This document shows positions 31,131 to 43,214 of a stretch of 64,000 nucleotides of DNA, one piece after another (the first letter of the stretch is position 1; the number at the start of each line of letters is the position of its first letter). This stretch comes from Kryptolebias marmoratus (Eukaryota; Chordata; Actinopteri; Cyprinodontiformes; Rivulidae). The notes under the pieces are model-generated. The model had not been told where the DNA came from, searched no databases, and was given only the letters and a program-made list of their open reading frames with translations. The stretch is taken from NCBI RefSeq assembly GCF_001649575.2, contig NC_051453.1, positions 12,777,370 through 12,841,369 of the forward strand. Direction: 5' to 3'. A program made the translations under genes and the position numbers.

Positions 31131-34100
31131 CTACGAGGTTGTGGGTCTGACTGAACCGATGTTTGCTATGAGGGTCTGCAGCTCGTGCAGTTTGTCTTCC
31201 AGCCACGGTGGAGGAGCTTCGTTCCTCTCTGTTAGAGCCTGGAGGGCTTTCAAAGCACTCTGAGCTGTCTGGATGTAGCGGCTGTACTCCTCCTCTGTGC
31301 TGGTCTCCTGTCGAGCTTTCTTCGGACACGGCTGAGAGGGAGGAAACAATTACAGAGAAAACAGAAATTATCAATAATGATGTCTTATAAGTAAATGATT
31401 TACAGCACTCCAGTCTTTTGTCAATGCAATTTAAATAACCCACTTAAATCTGATTGGTTACATTTTGTTCTGTCCAGTACTATTTCATTATTAGCAAGTG
31501 TTTTTTCTTACAACTGTGTGTTTAAGAAGTAGATTTTTGGCAAATTTAACCCACCTCAGAGTTTGTGATGACTTCAGCTTCTGCAGCCTGTTTGTTGGAA
31601 ACAGTTTCTTTGCTCTCTTGTCTTTTATTGTGCTCTTCGATTACTGCCGCCTCCTGTTTGAGCCTCAGTAGCCGGGACTCTGCATCTTCCCGTGCATTCA
31701 GGGTCTGCGGCAAAAATAAATGGAGTCGTCATTTGTTTTTGCCTAAGGAGATCTTCCATAACATCGTATGTTCATTTTGCCTACCTTGCTAAGGTAATTG
31801 ACCACTTTGGTTTTTGTTTCTTCCACACTCAAACTCTGGGAAATTACCTCTTCGTGGTTTGTATTCTAAAGCAGCAGAGGGACATGTTTAGGATAAGTTC
31901 AGACTTCAACACCACACGGCATTACATTGAAATGATAGCATCAATGTCATTCTTGCAGTACCTCTGCAAAGTATGAAAAGGCCTCTAGGGCGTGCTGATG
32001 TAGCAGCCAGGATTTGTCCGTCAGAAGGGCTTTGAAAAGGCCGCTCAGTCTGGGAAGAATCTGACCCTGAGACAAAAACATATTATACTGGAAATAACAT
32101 TACTGTTTCTAGCGTAGTATATATACACTTTAGAAGTTATGTAGCACAAATGGTATATTTAAACTATGTCACTCAGTCTGTTAATTTAATCTTTTGCAGA
32201 TAAATTGGGTTTTTTTATATACAGGGTTGAAGATTTAAGAAAAGATTATCTCCAGCTAAATATTAGGAAAGACAGTAGGTAAAAAAAAATAATAATTTTG
32301 TATTAGTTTCGTTTCATTACCTGAGTGTCTGGAGGGATAAAGATCTTTCCCAAGGAGGAGAGAAACTCCAGGGCAGCCAGCAGCAGATGATCAGCACATT
32401 TCTTCGAAACCACAGCATCCAGACACAACAATGCCTGAAAGAACAGCCAGCATTAAACTCGACTCTTCTCCTTCCTTTAGCTGCTTAATGTGGACAGTAA
32501 AAGCTAAGGTTTACCTGATAAATGACTTGAGGCTCGATGTTTTTCACTAAAAAGGCTGTGGTTGACAGGAGGAGATGCAGAGTGTGCTGAAGAACTGGGT
32601 AGGTGTGCACCTGAGAACATGACAAGTTACCAAGATTACAGTAATGAACCTTATGACTTTATTCGGTGTGTGTAAACTTTGTACTCGCCTGATCAGGACT
32701 CATCCGAGACCACAGCTGTGTCATTACCGTCACTGCAGATAACACGCATTGTTCCCCAGGAGACGGCTGCCCTCGGAGCACTGATAGGAGGGATAACAGC
32801 ACCGCGTTCTGGCAACAAGAGAGACTTTGGAAATATAACTAATTTGACCTTTCATTTGAAATTCTCCCAAATTTCCTTGTATTGTTTTGCTTTTGCAGTG
32901 ATCTCTGGGGGGAAAAAAAGTGACTGGTGGCGGCAGCACAGTCTGAGACAAAAAGCCTGATAGTTCTGGTTTAAATATATGTATCTACAAACAATCGGAC
33001 ATTTATACTATATTAAAACTTTTAATTAATTCATGCTTTTGAGATAAAAAAATAGTCCGTTTGTGGAGCACTAGATGTCTGAATTGCAAAACTTCCTAAA
33101 GAGTACTAAAATCAATCAAACAGAAGACACTGGATGTCTTACAAAGTATAATTGGTTTGAAATTGAATCGAACCTTTGATTCACAAGGACATAAGCCGTC
33201 CTGCAACGTTTTTCTTGATGTTGATGATGTTGTTCATGACGAATCAACAAGTTTGCCTTGACGCACATGGACAGTCCCTACAGGGTAAGATCCTGAAGAA
33301 TATTAACCCCCCCCCCCCGACACTGCGATTCTGTGAATGTTCTCACCACTTTGTCTATTTGTCCAAGTCTGTATCCTCCGTTTTCCCAGTCATTTAGCGC
33401 CTTTTCAGTGAGGCCAATAATGTCTGCCTGCACATGCAGATAAGTTTCCTGCGAAAGAGCTCTGAGGAGGACGTGCTGCCAAACTGGAAGGTTCTCCACC
33501 TTCGACGGTGGGAAATGAGCCACCAGCTCCATCTGGCAAAAGAAAAAAAGTCTTTCTCTGTGCGCTTGAAATATTATTCAGTTGTCACCTAATTTGATAA
33601 AAAAAAAATCTGAATCATATTTGTTACTACTACTGTTAATAAACAGTCAGGGTCAGACTGAGGTAATAAATAATGCAGAATGAGGCTCATGTCCGTCAAT
33701 TAAACACGTCTTATCAGTCTGCCCTTTCAAAACTCAGGGTTTTTCGAACCTGGTGGTTTGGCGTCATAAGGAAAACCATGCGTTTCAGCAGCAGTCCCAG
33801 GTGGAACAACTGGTAACACTCAGTGGTACACGCTTTCACCTGTAGGAGAACAGAGAGACGCAGGTGACGTATGTCAGTGTGAAAGCTGCAACCTAGTAAA
33901 GGCATCAGGAATATTATATTGTATTAATTCTTTATTCCTACCCACCATCTGAGCAATGAGGTGGACATGATGTAGACAAAGTTCTGCTGAGCCATAACTG
34001 TGAGCACAGACAAAATCACATGTTGATGAACCATGCCTGAAAAAGCACTAGTCCTTTTTAAAATACATCTGCAGAACTTTTAGTGTAAAGCAATACAGTA

Positions 34101-35132
34101 TATATATTTATTAAACAATAAATACAAGTTGCAAGAATCAGTTTCCTCCATCAATATGACATGTTTTATCTGACATTAAATACCCATAAAACATGGTCTG
34201 ATCTTCACAAAATACAAAAACTATTGCATTCTTATGTCATTGTTTTTTAAAAGACCTACAGGTTAATCAATGAACGATATGGCAGTTTGCTGACAAATTT
34301 TAAAAATGCTGCGCTTTTGCAATTGTGAAGAATAAAGACAACATCAAACCCTTTCGTCAAATGTGAAGCAAAGTGGAGGAAGTATAATAGTTTAAAGACA
34401 TGCAAAATTTCGATCTCATTTCAAGTATACAAAAACCTCACATGATTCCATATTTTCAAAAGATCAATTTAAAGAAGACAAGTTCACTGCTGAACCACAC
34501 TGAAACACTGAAATGTATCCTCGTCACTCTCACCGTGCTGTAAAGCACCAAACATCTTCTGCCAGCAGAGCTGTTTGAGTGTCAGCTTGGAGCACGGCGT
34601 CAACTAAACAACGTTCCTGAAAAAGAGCGATAATCGCGTGGGGGAAATCCGACAGACAGGAGGAGAAAATAAAAAGGAGAAAAAAGTTAGATAAATATTT
34701 AACTCACTACAACCAAAAGTGAAAGAATTACATGCTTTGAATGAGAGGAAATCCTGAAAACAAACACAGCTAATGTGCAGATTTTAGGCAGCCAAAGTAA
34801 ATAAATTATTTGAAATTAGCCTCCACCTTCTACTGTGTTTTTGATCCACACCCTACATCAACGTTAAGAAAAAATCTGTTTTTACTTTCTATTACAAAGT
34901 GGTGTTTTCAGGAGGGTAATAGCTAATATCTGGAACTAAAAAGAAAAAATGTTTTTAGGGCAACCCTATTCAATCTAATCAAAACAAATGTAGTTTCACT
35001 GAAGCACATCATAATAAACTATTTTTTGCCCAATGTTACACTCCCCTAATTGCCTTTACACTTAGATAAAATCTGGATTAAAAGTAAAAATGAGTGCAGT
35101 TCTACAAATAATGCATATAATATAGAAGATGT

Positions 35133-35168
<36 letters not shown>

Positions 35169-38100
35169 AGCGTACAAGCACAGGAAAGAACGCAGGAGGG
35201 AGCACAGCCACACTGGCACACAGCTGCACACAGATGTGGTGGTGCAGAGTGACCTGGACCTGGGCCTGCCCCTTTAACATCACCCCTGGCAGCAGCACCG
35301 GTACCTTACGCTCGGTGCAACATCGTCGGAAGCTAATAAAGATAGCCTGGTAAAGTGGAAGCCTGAAGAGAACCAGAACAAAGGAGAAATTTACTGACAT
35401 GAAGCCAACATAAACCAATATTCACTACAACTGATAAGAAACTGCTCATCAGATTCATACTTGTTTTAGTGTCTTGGCCTGTTTGACTCCATCATGTGTG
35501 ATGAATCATACATATTTACACAGTTACATAAATAGAACTGACTTTAACAATGTAAACAGTTTGAATAGTTATAGTAAAACTGACTTAAAAATGCAATAAT
35601 CACCTATGGCTTTTGCCCTATTATGAGTAAATTGTTCAGTTATGAAAACCTTTATCACCTGGGTGAGTCTTCTGAGAACTGGCTGCCAGTGTACCACAGC
35701 TGCTGGACCTCCTCTGGTTGGCCAGCTAGATGTCCTAAGATGCTCACCAGGAGGAGACACTGAGGAAGCTCCCGTTCAGGACTCAACCCTGCATCAAGCA
35801 GGTCGTAAATTTTATTGATCGAGTAAAAATCAGCAGCAGGGAAAAACGTCAACGTTTTTTGAGGAATGTTTGAGTTTGTAAAATAAATCCAGTTAGAATG
35901 AGTAACTATTAGTTAACTTAAAGACAAAGCAAGTCTTTCTCAGCTGCTTGACTGGTTTGCAAGACTTTGATTATTTAATGTTGCAGTTATTCAAACTGAC
36001 AGAATTCAGAATAATAGTTGTCGATTATTTACTGACATTTTACCTGTCAAAATGGCCACAATGCTAACCTAAAACTGGCTACTTTTAAATGTGTTTCAAC
36101 TCACGCAGATCCGGCTGGAGCACAACTTCAGCAAAACGCCTTAGAGGCAGCAGCTGGAGCAGGAAGGCAGTCATGGGAACCAGAGCTGCTGCACTCAGCT
36201 CCCCGGCGAGGGCTGCGGGCAACACTGGAGCGCACAAACTGGGAGGGAACTCACTGAAAGACATCAGGGTCATCCTCATAATCAGACACATAAATCAAAA
36301 GATAAAACATGAGCTGAGCTGGGTCTCTAAACGTACAGGCAAACCACTAGTACCTGATGATCTGGAGGTAAAAATGGTGAAAGTTGCTACAGTACTTTGT
36401 CAGGAAAAATTTAAATTCCTGTTGAAAGGATACAAAATACAAAGATATGTCAGTTTACTATGTTTTCTTTCGTATACATCACAAGGGGTTACAAATTCTT
36501 TTAAATTTATATAGTACCTTTATGTAATGAACCAAAGTGTTGGCAAAAAATCTGCACATCTTCGCAGTTTTCTGGAACAGCTTGTATTCTGGGCTTTGTG
36601 TTGACCCCTGAAAAAGACCATCTACCTTGGACCTCACACTAACAAAGGACATTTTTTTTGCGGGCAGGGACAAGAGTTAAAAACACAGGAAATGTGTTAT
36701 CTATGTAGAACACAGGGGAGAACTACTGTTGTGACTTTAGATAGGATCAAGTCAGTAAAGACAAATGTATACTGTGGTTGTTTTATTGTCAATTTTGTTT
36801 AAACATGATCACACTTATGTGAAAGCAAGTTAATACAATCTATAAATAATAGTGTTCTGTCTTTATCTTTTTTGAAAACAACCAAATAGAGCTTTTCTAC
36901 CTCCAAACCAGCTTGCTTGATCTGTTCGGCCAGTTCCATAGAGTTGTGGAAGGAGGCCACCAAGTTGTCACACAGACTGTTGACGATGTCACCGTGATGC
37001 AGATGTTCCTCCACCAAGGACTGGTACTTCAGACTCTGTCTAAACAAAATGAAAATAGGAGCATTTAGAAGCAAATATGAAGGCAAAAACTTGGCAAAGG
37101 AGAATATTCGAACACTAAAAAGACTTACTTGATGAGGAACTTCCAGGTGTTTGCGTGCAGTGCCATGTCCAGGTCGGAGATGACGGAGCAGATGTCCAGA
37201 AGACTATGAATCACTGTAAAAGACGAAGAAGAAAACTGAACTTTAAGAGCCCAAGTACAATTAAATAAAGGCTTGACAATGCCCAGCGCTGCAATGAGAA
37301 CAGAAAAGTATATAATTTTTATTTTCACTGCAAATAAATAAATAATTACAACAAAATTTTTATGCAATCCTCCTCAGTGCAGGAGCAATAAAACAGTATG
37401 TATGAACAACAAATGAGAAATAAAAAGTGATCAAATAACAGTCACTAACTGTAAATCAAATGTTGTGCTTTTTCCCCACACTACGGGAACTGTACTATCA
37501 TCCAGGGAGAAAAGAGGGCAGCCAGTAACTTTCTGAGCTGTAGTGACAACCCTCTGGATGTGCTTTCCTTTCTTGTGCTGTGCAGTTAGATAACCACACA
37601 CAATCAGTGTGCTCTCTCAAGTTTACACAAAGATACCAGCAGTTGTTTTGTTAGGTAGTTGGTCCTAAACACCCTTGGGAGGTACAGTCTCTGCTGTGCC
37701 TTCCTGATGAATGTACTATGGCTGCTCCAGGACAGGTCGCCCGGAACATGGACCCTCAGAAACCATCGCACGTCAGTTTCTTTTGAAATCTATGATCTAT
37801 GTTCTCTGTGCACCAAACTCACACAGACAGAAAGGTTGAGTACACGGAGACATAAACCAGCATACCTGTAACAATCTCAGTGATGATGTTCTCTGAGGCA
37901 CTACTGTCCAAAGAAATCCTTTCTAGAAGCTCTAACAGACCCTTCTGCAGGGAATAGGCCTCCTTGAAGAGACCTTGAAGCAGGTCTGCCACCAGGGACA
38001 GACGGCCACAGTAAACCACCTCACTATCCTGCAGAAAACATACATGTCAACTTTTGTATTCTAGCTATTTAAATAAGGCATTCTATGTTAAACAGTTTGT

Positions 38101-40208
38101 AGCTGGTTTTATGCCCCTTTGTATACTAAAGGTTTTTTTTTTTGGTGAACTGAGATGGTCTTATTATAATAATAATAATAATAATAATCATTTTATTTAA
38201 ATAGCGCCTTTCAGGACACCCAAGGACACTTTACATCAATGAAGAAATCAAAAAATAAAAAAGCAGTGCAAAGAACAGGCATGAGTTAAAATATAAAATA
38301 CATAAAACAAAGTTAGGAGGGGTAAGCTATTCTGAAGAGATGAGTTTTAAGTTTAGTCCTGAACAGAGAAAGGGAGGTGGTGTTTCGTAGGTCAGGAGGT
38401 AGAGCGTTCCAGAGGTGGGGGGCAGAGCAGGAGAAGGCCCTGCTCCCCATGGTGAAGAGGCGGGCAACGGGTACATGTAGGTGTAGCGAAGAGGATGATC
38501 TGAGAGAGCGAGAGGGGATGGTGGTGTGTAGCAGGTCAGACAGGTAAGGAGGGGCAAGACTGTGGATAGCTTTGAAAGTGAGAAGAATAGTTTTGAAGAT
38601 GATGCGTGATTTAACCGGGAGCCAGTGGAGCTGCTGCAGGACAGGAGTGATGTGGTGATAGGAGGAGGTTTGGGTGATGACACGGGCAGCTGAGTTCTGG
38701 ACTGTCTGTAGCTTTTGGAGAGTTTTGTTGGGGAGGCCATAGAGGAGGGAGTTGCAGTAATCTATACGGGAAGTGACAAGACTATGAACAAGAATGGCAG
38801 TGGAGCGGGGTGAGAGAGAAGGACGGAGACGGTTAATATTACGGAGATGGAAATAGGCAGACCGAGTGATATGGTTAATGTGGGAAGTGAAGGAGAGAGT
38901 GGTGTCGAGGATGACACCGAGACTCTTGACCTGAGGCGAGGGAGATAGCAAAGAGTTGTTAAGGGGGATGAGAAGATGGTTTGATTTTGAAATGGTGTTT
39001 TTTGTGCCAACAAGGATTATTTCTGTTTTGTTACTGTTGAGTTGTAGGAAATTGTTAGAAAACCAGTGATTGAGCTCAGTGAGACAGTCGGTGAGGATGG
39101 AGGGTGGGTTAGTGGAGCCTGGTTTAGTTGAAATATAGAGCTGTGTATCATCGGCATAGCAGTGGAAATGGACACCGAATTTGCGGAAAATGTTACCCAG
39201 AGGAAGGAGGTAGGTGATGAAGAGGAGGGGTCCAAGGACAGAGCCTTGGGGGACACCGGTGGAGACGGGGGAAGACTGAGAACAGAAGGATTTAATTTGT
39301 ATGAATTGAGTGCGGTCAGAGAGGTAGGATTTGAACCAAGCTAATGGAATACCAGAGATGCCAATGGAGGTTAGTCTGTTAAGGAGGATAGAATGACAGA
39401 TCGTGTCGAAAGCAGAACTTAAGTCAAGTAGGATGAGGATGGACAGAAGGCCAGAGTCAGCAGCAAGAAGAAGATCGTTAGTAATTTTTATTAGAGCTGT
39501 TTCGGTGCTGTGATGGGGGCGAAAACCAGATTGAAACTCTTCATAGAAGTTATTGTTGGAGAGGTGAGAGTGAAGTTGACTGTAGACGACTTTTTCCAGA
39601 ACCTTGGAAACGAAGGGCAGGTTAGAGATGGGACGAAGATTATTGAAGTTGGTTGGGTCAAGACCTGGTTTCTTGAGGATGGGGGTAATGGCAGCAGATT
39701 TAAAAGCTGTGGGAACAATGCCAGAGGTTAGGGAGGAGTGGATGATGTTAGTGATGCTAGGTAGCAGAGACGGGAGACATGATTTAACAAGGACAGTGGG
39801 AAAAGGATCAAGCTGGCAGGTGGAGGACTTTGATTTGCTGATGATGCTGGAGATGTCATCAGCAGAGGGGAGGGAGAAGACGGAAAAGGAGAGGGAGGGA
39901 GGGGGGAGGTCAACATAAATGCAAGTGGCGGTATTTGAACCAAGGTGTTTATGAATTAAATTGATTTTTTCATTGAAATAGAGTATTAAAGAGTTGCAGA
40001 AATCAGTGGAAACCATGTGAGAGGGTAGAGAGTTAGGGGATGAGACTGAACGGTTAAGAAGAGAGAACAGTGTTTTTGAATTGCCAACATTAGCACTGAT
40101 GATGTCTGAGAAGTAGCTGGATTTGGTTTGAGAAATACTGTCTTTATACTGGATGATGTGGTTCTTATCTTTACACCCAAAGAAATGAATCCACAGTATA
40201 CAGTATAC

Positions 40209-40250
<42 letters not shown>

Positions 40251-41676
40251 TGGGGCAAACAAACCTTGCAGTGCTGAAACGTTTCCCTCAGAACTTTCAG
40301 GATACAAGTCGGCAAAGAGCGAATAGCATCCAAGTCGGGGGCTTCTTCAAATGAGCCGACATGTCGCACACAAGCGGAAAGTGCATCGATTAACTGTATC
40401 ATTCCCTGAAACGGAAAACAATGTCTTAAGAAAATGTCATTGGGAAAATAACCAGCCTACTAACTACATACAGTATTTGTCTAAAATCTTTTCTGTGTTC
40501 TCTCAGTATAAGATTTAATCACACCTGCAAAATGTTCCTCAGCAAAGCACGGAGTTCAGTATTTTGACTTGAAAGCCCACCAACTTGATCCATAATTTCT
40601 TTCATCATGCTGTTAAACATTGTCACTGCCTGCAGACATTTGTGTCAAACAGAGATTAAGTCACTCACAAAGACAGACCTTCACATTTTAAAGTAAGTAG
40701 TGTCAAACACAGCAGCGATTCACAAGTAAACAATTACTTCTGTCAAAGATTTCTCTGGCCACAAAACCAATTCCCCATAGGGCTAAAAGATAACGTGACT
40801 TTCATTGTTGTTTTATTTTATTTTTAAGTAGTCTTTTTATTTAGTCTGATCTCCTTTGTAAGGAGTCCTTGGGTTTCATGAAAGGTGCTGTACAAATTTA
40901 ACTATTATTATTTTGCTTTTAGTAAAAGCATTTGAAATTGGGTATCACATAATGCAACCTTGAGATGATGCCATATACACCTAAACAAAAACATCAAGTT
41001 AATATATAAGTATTATGCATGATGTTTATGTTGTGAATGAACAGGTGTTCATAAAGCGTTTGGATAATAGGTCATTAAGAAAATGTGCATTTCACACATT
41101 TACCTTTGGCAAGATCTTGGAGAAGCACTCATCTTCCAGCTCTGACAAACCAATATGTGGGAGGAACAGGTCTATAATTATCTTCAGTATACCTGTGGGA
41201 TTGTTACATTTTACACATAGATCATATTAGATTGCTAAATATCTTTAAGGCACAAAGTCAGCCTTTGTAACTATTATTTTTTAAGAGCAAATAGGACACT
41301 TACGTGTATGATCATCCCAACTCTCTGACTCAAAATGCAAAGAGTACAAGAAGTCAAGGAAGAGCAGCACATTCCTCCTTATTTCTCTGTACAAGCCTTA
41401 TAAATATTACTACAGAAATAACTAGCACTGATGTGCATAAACTTTCATGTTATTTTACACCACTATCAAAAGCTGACATAGTACTGTGCTATACAAAATG
41501 TTGCATAAACAGGTCTGTAATGCATTATAATTATAAGTGTAAAAACTGGCACGAGGACAAAATGACATTAGAGAGGATATGGTGAGCTTTGGCAGGACAG
41601 ACTTGAGCTCCTGGCGACAGGTTTCCTGACTCCACTGCACCACCTCATCCAGGAGAGGAGTGTTGGTCTGGGACAT
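31131..41676 (-). CDS. firrm: FIRRM (C1orf112), FIGNL1-interacting regulator of recombination
   Basis: Complete gene, 24 coding exons, 2757 nt, 918 aa: 41581-41676, 41304-41343, 41104-41192, 40525-40629, 40265-40405, 37866-38028, 37129-37213, 36901-37039, 36518-36607, 36354-36418, 36105-36253, 35659-35788, 35176-35362, 34534-34616, 33946-33997, 33750-33839, 33347-33532, 32689-32808, 32515-32610, 32321-32434, 31962-32066, 31785-31865, 31555-31704, 31131-31331. It aligns throughout with human C1orf112 as recalled (853 aa): [57 protein letters not shown]. It is helical with no classic enzyme motif. Family role: partner of the AAA ATPase FIGNL1, which dismantles RAD51/DMC1 filaments in recombination and fork repair. 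Intron 1 is AT-AC and intron 18 uses a GC donor. Start chosen as MSQTN; an in-frame ATG lies 5 codons upstream (41,691). Intron 5 carries an L2 LINE. Confidence 0.95.
35129..35167. repeat. (TG)n microsatellite
   Basis: About 19 TG units in the firrm intron next to exon 13; the exon donor is only about 8 bases away from the repeat on the plus strand. Confidence 0.9.
38162..40200 (-). mobile_element. L2-clade LINE with open reverse transcriptase frame, 5' truncated
   Basis: Inserted in firrm intron 5 in the same orientation as the gene. A frame of about 620 codons stays open from near 40,200 to the stop at 38,313. It has a non-LTR reverse transcriptase: [25 protein letters not shown], and [10 protein letters not shown] with the catalytic YADD at 39,147-39,158, then the usual L2 C-terminal region ending FRIAYPS. 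The 3' UTR has GGCGCTATTTAAATAAAATG and ends in (ATT)n at 38,162-38,190. The apurinic endonuclease domain is absent, so the copy is 5' truncated and cannot move alone. No stop or frameshift within the RT suggests a young insertion. The left part of the frame beyond the element reads through an (AT)n run into firrm exon 5 by chance. Confidence 0.9.
40213..40247. repeat. (AT)n microsatellite at the 5' edge of the L2 element
   Basis: About 17 AT units between the L2 5' end and firrm exon 5, close to that exon's donor. It may mark the original target site. Confidence 0.85.
40790..40915 (+). mobile_element. LINE 3' tail fragment, L2-like
   Basis: AGTCCTTGGGTTTCATGAAA, then GGTGCTGTACAAATTTAACT and an ATT run. 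This resembles the 3' UTR end of L2 elements (TGAAAGGCGCTATTTAAATA and ATT tail in the copy in intron 5), on the opposite strand. It lies in firrm intron 3. Coding sequence is absent or unrecognisable. Confidence 0.5.
41344..41580 (-). other. U12-type AT-AC intron (firrm intron 1)
   Basis: Read on the minus strand, the intron begins ATATCCTCTC and ends TTCTTGTAC. A branch-site match TTCCTTGACT lies at 41,352-41,361 with its adenosine about ten bases from the 3' splice site. Joining 41,581 to 41,343 keeps the frame (LPKLT joined to [13 protein letters not shown]) and aligns with the human protein. No GT-AG alternative gives a continuous frame. Confidence 0.85.
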
Positions 41677-42099
41677 GATGAATGCAGACACCGGTGACAG
41701 TCAGCGCTGCTTAAAGAAGACGGGAAAGTTGGGAAGCAGTCTGTGAGTGAATCACTGGGAATGAATCACTTCGGATTTAATAGTTAGTTTGTTTTCTTAG
41801 CGAGCTGGTGCTGTCATCGTCAAGTCGGGTACCGCTTAGACTAGCTAAAAGCAACCTGGGCAGACGTTACCTTGTGTGTACATGAACATTACATGTTTTG
41901 TTAAATGCTACATTTAATCATGTTAGCATACTGTAGTACTAGCTGGGTATCGATAATAAGACGTACAGCCTCTTACCTTAAATACAAAACAGATTATTTT
42001 ACCCACGGACATAAAATAAGCTCACATCCATATAAGACAGTATTTCCTAACGTTATCATATATTAAAAAGTAAAAAGAGTAGTCCGTTTACTTTGGAGG

Positions 42100-42215
42100 A
42101 ATAGACCCCGCGCCACAGTATGAGTCGGATGTGACGTTCTGACTGACGCTGACGCGACTCAGCTTCCACTGCGCTGATTGGTGGAAGTCATATTGTCCGA
42201 CCAATAGGAGAAGAG
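42100..42215 (-). promoter_or_regulatory. Probable firrm promoter
   Basis: A CpG-containing stretch 430-540 bases upstream of the firrm start codon with two CCAAT boxes in opposite orientation (ATTGG at about 42,177, CCAAT at about 42,201). No TATA box. The arrangement would also suit a divergent transcript: an ATG in good context (ACAACAATGG) lies at 42,253 on the plus strand but opens only 24 codons. Confidence 0.45.
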
Positions 42216-43179
42216 AATGAAAAGAAGAAGAAAAAGAAGAATGTAAACAACAATGGCGACTGACATATTTGATAAAGTTCTCTTTAAAAGTGTGCTTTTA
42301 CTATTCCGCGTGTCCTGTGTTCTTTAAATATTTATTTTACACAATCAAATTTACAAATATCAATGACTAAATCACAAACATAACTTATGGTGGTCTAGAT
42401 TCTCAGTCATCCAGAACATGGCAAATCTGAAATCAATCAACTAACAAATAAATTAATTAAATAATCAATCTACGATTTTCAGATCTTCAACAGAAGTCCA
42501 GTTGTTTTGTTTTTGTTGTTGTTGCTGATATATGATGATATATTTATATTGCTTACTGATGACTTGTGATTCTTGTTCTTGTTTTTAATGATTTTATCTC
42601 TATTTTAAAAGTCAATAAATGTATCATTAATTTATTCTTTCAAATGCAGCTGCCACCTTCTCTAGTGAGTATTGTACACTTGAAATTACTTTTTTTGGTT
42701 TGTATGTTAGGCATCATCAATTTCATGCTGTATTTCTAAAACACACATATAGGTAGTTAATAGGCCTTTATCAACTTCCATTTAGTACTTAAACTTAGTT
42801 CATGTGACTAAAGTGATTAGGAAACTACAGGATGCATTTCCAAAGTGTTGAAAGTGATTTGACATTCAGGCATGTGGAATTTACATTGACTCTGATTTGC
42901 CTGTCCCTGTAAGCCATTGTTTGGCTGATAAGATCTTAGCCATTGAACTAAGGCATGTTGCTGTTCCTTGATGTGGCAGCCTGAGGTGTGAGCTGCTGGC
43001 TGCAGGAAATGACTGACTTCTTCTTTGGGAATTATGACCTAAAACCTATGCCTCTGTCTTCTAATCGTAGATAAACAAAGTGCACTGTGGGACTATAGTC
43101 ACTTGAAGTAAAAATGTCTGGACCAGTAGGCGCGTGAAAGTATTTACAATACAAAAATTAGTCTGATCTGTTGTTAAGA

Positions 43180-43214
43180 AATACACTTTACATATAACAT
43201 ATGTAAAGTGTATT
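43180..43214. repeat. Perfect inverted repeat (hairpin)
   Basis: AATACACTTTACATAT, a three-base AAC loop, then its exact reverse complement. The arms are 16 bases with no mismatch. Confidence 0.85.

Noticed and set aside
32689..32735. Alternative acceptor at CTGCAG before TGACGG for firrm exon 18
   Set aside because: It gives an immediate in-frame stop after the preceding phase-0 exon; the acceptor at 32,809 gives a 40-codon exon in frame.
38327..39943. Many open frames on both strands inside the LINE
   Set aside because: They are shadows of the single reverse transcriptase frame in other reading frames.
40200..40307. Extra N-terminal residues of the LINE frame reading through (AT)n and into firrm exon 5
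   Set aside because: The tyrosine-isoleucine run is translated microsatellite and the first codons are firrm exon 5 in another frame; the LINE homology starts after them.
42253..42327. mettl18 start opposite firrm
   Set aside because: The frame closes after 24 codons and has no methyltransferase motif.
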